Positions 18,034 to 20,000 of a DNA stretch of 20,000 bases are shown here, piece by piece. This DNA comes from Tubiluchus corallicola (Eukaryota > Priapulida > Priapulimorpha > Priapulimorphida > Tubiluchidae). A program made the translations under genes and the position numbers. The notes beneath the pieces were generated by a model that was given only the letters and a program-made list of their open reading frames with translations, ran no database searches and was not told the DNA's origin. How positions within the stretch are numbered: position 1 is the first letter of the stretch; every line of letters begins with the position of its first letter. The stretch is from assembly GCA_030141605.1 (NCBI GenBank), contig JAQGDQ010000617.1, positions 30,001 to 50,000 on the forward strand, read 5' to 3'.

Positions 18034-18480
18034 ACAGTAATAGCATAACATATGTGATTTAATATGTGTTTTACTTGTTGTCTCGAAAAGTATGTTTTTT
18101 ATGTCTTTTTGTATCATTTGAATTTGTATTATATAATTGTATGTATTGTTTGATGTTTGATATCGTTTGCAATACGTGAATTAATTTTATATTGAAATAT
18201 TTGTATTTGATGTCACTTGTATTGGTATTTTGTTTTTAACACTATTGCAAGTAGCAGCTTTTTAGTTGGTTATACGTAATTATTTTACTTGTATATACGA
18301 TACTTGTGTATGTATAACAATGACAGTTAAGAATTTTATATAGAGATAATATATTTATTCTTCTGTCACGTGACGTAAAAATGTTTTGTCCGCGATATTA
18401 GAAAGAAAAAAAACAAAACGGAAACGCTTCAAAAATTTCTACACTGATGTTACAGATGCTGATCTATGAACATCAAGAAT
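18034..18480. other. AT-rich low-complexity sequence
   Basis: T-rich with short TGTAT and TTGAT motifs. Near its end GTCACGTGACGTAA (18365-18378) combines an E-box palindrome with a CRE-like TGACGTAA. No coding signal. Confidence 0.45.
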
Positions 18481-19352
18481 TTTAGGTCATTCCGTTAGAT
18501 TTGCCAAAAGATACAGAAGTTTCAAAACAAAAAGTCAGAAAAATAAGTACTGAAAAAATTTTGTGTTGCTATTGCTAAAATTTACGTGTTCTCTGTAGGC
18601 AACTCGTTATACTCATTCCGAAATGTAACGTTTTACATATCGGAAATGCTAATCCGGGCCACGAATGTTATTTTTCTAACTCTCATATACCCGTCGAAAC
18701 AAGTGTGCGTGATCTTGGTTTGATAATTTCTCATGACCTGAAATGGACAAGCCAATGCATTGAGGTAGCTACTAAAGCCAATAGAATTGCAAATATGTTG
18801 TTTAAAATGTTTTCTACTGATGATAAAGACATATTGTTAAAATTGTTCATAGTTTACATAAGACCTATTGTAGAGTATTGTTCGCCAGTCTGGAATCCCA
18901 GCTTTATTGGGTAATGTTGATCGTATTGAAAGTGCACAGCGATACTTTATTCGACGCCTGTTTTATAGATGTAATTTAATGTATATTCCATATCATAAGC
19001 GTCTGGAGATTCTAAATCTAAAGTCTTTAGAAGAGATACGCCCTCAAAAAGATTTAGTTTTACGCTACAAAATTATTCATAGAGAAGTTGATGTTGACTT
19101 TGACAAATTTTTTACTCGAGTATCTCTTGCAATAGAACAAGACAAAATCATTCTCTGAAGTTTTTCATACGTCGAACAGCTGAAGTATCATTTAGTCATT
19201 TTTTCTCAAATCAAGTTGTACAGATTTGGAACTCATTGCCTGCATATGTTGATGATGCACCCCTCGTAACTGCACAAAATATTAAGTTATTTAAAAGCCG
19301 CTTATATAAAGTTAATTTGCATAAATTTCTTGTACACAATAGACACGTGTAA
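18481..19352 (+). pseudogene. CR1/L2-like non-LTR retrotransposon remnant, end of ORF2
   Basis: The reading begins at a damaged catalytic box: FA then K in place of D, a one-base frame change, then DTEVS (18500-18522), where an intact reverse transcriptase has FADDT. KCNVLHIGNANPG follows in the frame of 18626-18670, then VRDLGLIISHDLKW, RPIVEYCSPVWNPSFIG and, after one extra G at 18909-18911, NVDRIESAQRYFIRRL. A second frame change near 19145 leads to HSLKFFIRR, FFSNQVVQIWNSLPAYV and FKSRLYKVNLHKF, ending at TAA 19350-19352. These blocks are the usual thumb and C-terminal region of CR1/L2-type ORF2 proteins. The element is 5' truncated and not functional. Confidence 0.88.
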
Positions 19353-19497
19353 GCAGTTAATCTCCTTGTGTCCTTACCACACTCTTGTAAATATTGTATT
19401 TGTAAGTTTTTTGCCAACGTGTTATATATATATTGTTTTTATTCCAGACTGTATTTTACCATTGGGTGTGAATAAAATAAAAATAAATAAATAAATA
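19353..19497 (+). mobile_element. 3' UTR and simple-repeat tail of the non-LTR remnant
   Basis: About 115 bp of AT-rich 3' UTR after the stop, then AATAAAATAAAAATAAATAA (from 19470) ending near 19497. LINEs of the CR1/L2 group often end in short tandem repeats rather than a pure poly(A). No target-site duplication could be confirmed because the 5' edge is unclear. Confidence 0.75.
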
Positions 19498-20000
19498 TAG
19501 GATATTTAATCCCAGCCCTCGAAAATTTTTCCCTTTAGTTCCCTTGTATCAAACGCCATTGCGCACTTTTTCCTTAAGGGAATTCCCAATTCCATAATCC
19601 AGGGGATTAAGTCACTGGATTAAAAACCACTAAAATTATAAACTTGTTACTTTCGCAGGCAATATTACTATAGTCTAAACTTTGGCACGTTTTTTTGCGC
19701 CACCCGATATTTTGTTTTTATTTTTTTATTTCTTAATCTTCAGAGTACAGCAGACAAGGAAGTTAAAAAGTGAAATGAAATAATAAAGGACGGCTACAAA
19801 AACAGCGCAAAGTGATGATAATAATATAAGTAGAAGATTACGGTAAAAAACACAAAGAACTAAAATAGCTGCTTACAAGTGTCTGCTAAAAAGTAAAAAT
19901 TTGCTAAAATCAACATGACATAGTAGGTTTTTAAATAATTTTCCGTTGCCACCATTTACAGTTATAACATCATTCACATGTGATGGTAGTTTATTCTATA
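19498..20000. other. non-coding sequence to window end, nothing recognised
   Basis: AT-rich with short symmetric pieces such as CCTTAAGG (about 19572). No coding frame or repeat match seen. Confidence 0.45.

Overview
The window is eukaryotic DNA from an AT-rich, repeat-rich animal genome. Its one recognisable host gene is a Hox gene on the minus strand. The first coding exon (12868 down to 12427) opens with the Hox N-terminal signature MSSYFVNS and ends with the hexapeptide context NPPQIYPWMKKVH. It stops at a consensus splice donor. The combination FVNSL.(S/A)CYP plus NPPQIYPWMK(R/K)VH points to paralogue group 5 (Scr/Hox5). The AT-rich, SINE- and LINE-littered background suits an invertebrate bilaterian, possibly a lophotrochozoan; this lineage call is inference and the sequence does not settle it.

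No homeodomain exon is visible in any frame, so everything from 12426 to position 1 is read as the first part of an intron longer than 12.4 kb. It holds old mobile DNA: three main copies of dispersed repeat family A, one long copy of family B, a possible DNA transposon with a 22-bp minisatellite (2.88-3.96 kb), a non-LTR reverse transcriptase remnant (4.38-4.79 kb), a pure AAAT microsatellite, a Penelope-like 3' end with a hammerhead-like motif (7.45-7.92 kb), a pair of family C repeats one of which is split by a tRNA-derived SINE (8.68-9.95 kb), a GT/GC tract beside a 130-bp foldback element (10.43-10.67 kb) and a three-unit 40-bp tandem repeat. About 700 bp next to the exon (11.7-12.4 kb) carries no recognised repeat and has several CAGGT-type motifs.

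Upstream of the gene, 12.87-13.30 kb is a repeat-free promoter candidate with an inverted CCAAT box, CACGTG and a TATATAAG palindrome. Beyond it lie inverted copies of families A and B, a 38-bp minisatellite (16.03-16.65 kb), further family B units including a 303-bp tandem pair, and a decayed CR1/L2-like retrotransposon tail (18.48-19.50 kb) ending in an AAAT tract.

No second host gene, tRNA, rRNA or known microRNA was found. Most short open frames are products of repeats. The biology here is a Hox locus whose long intron and upstream flank have been heavily colonised by repeats.
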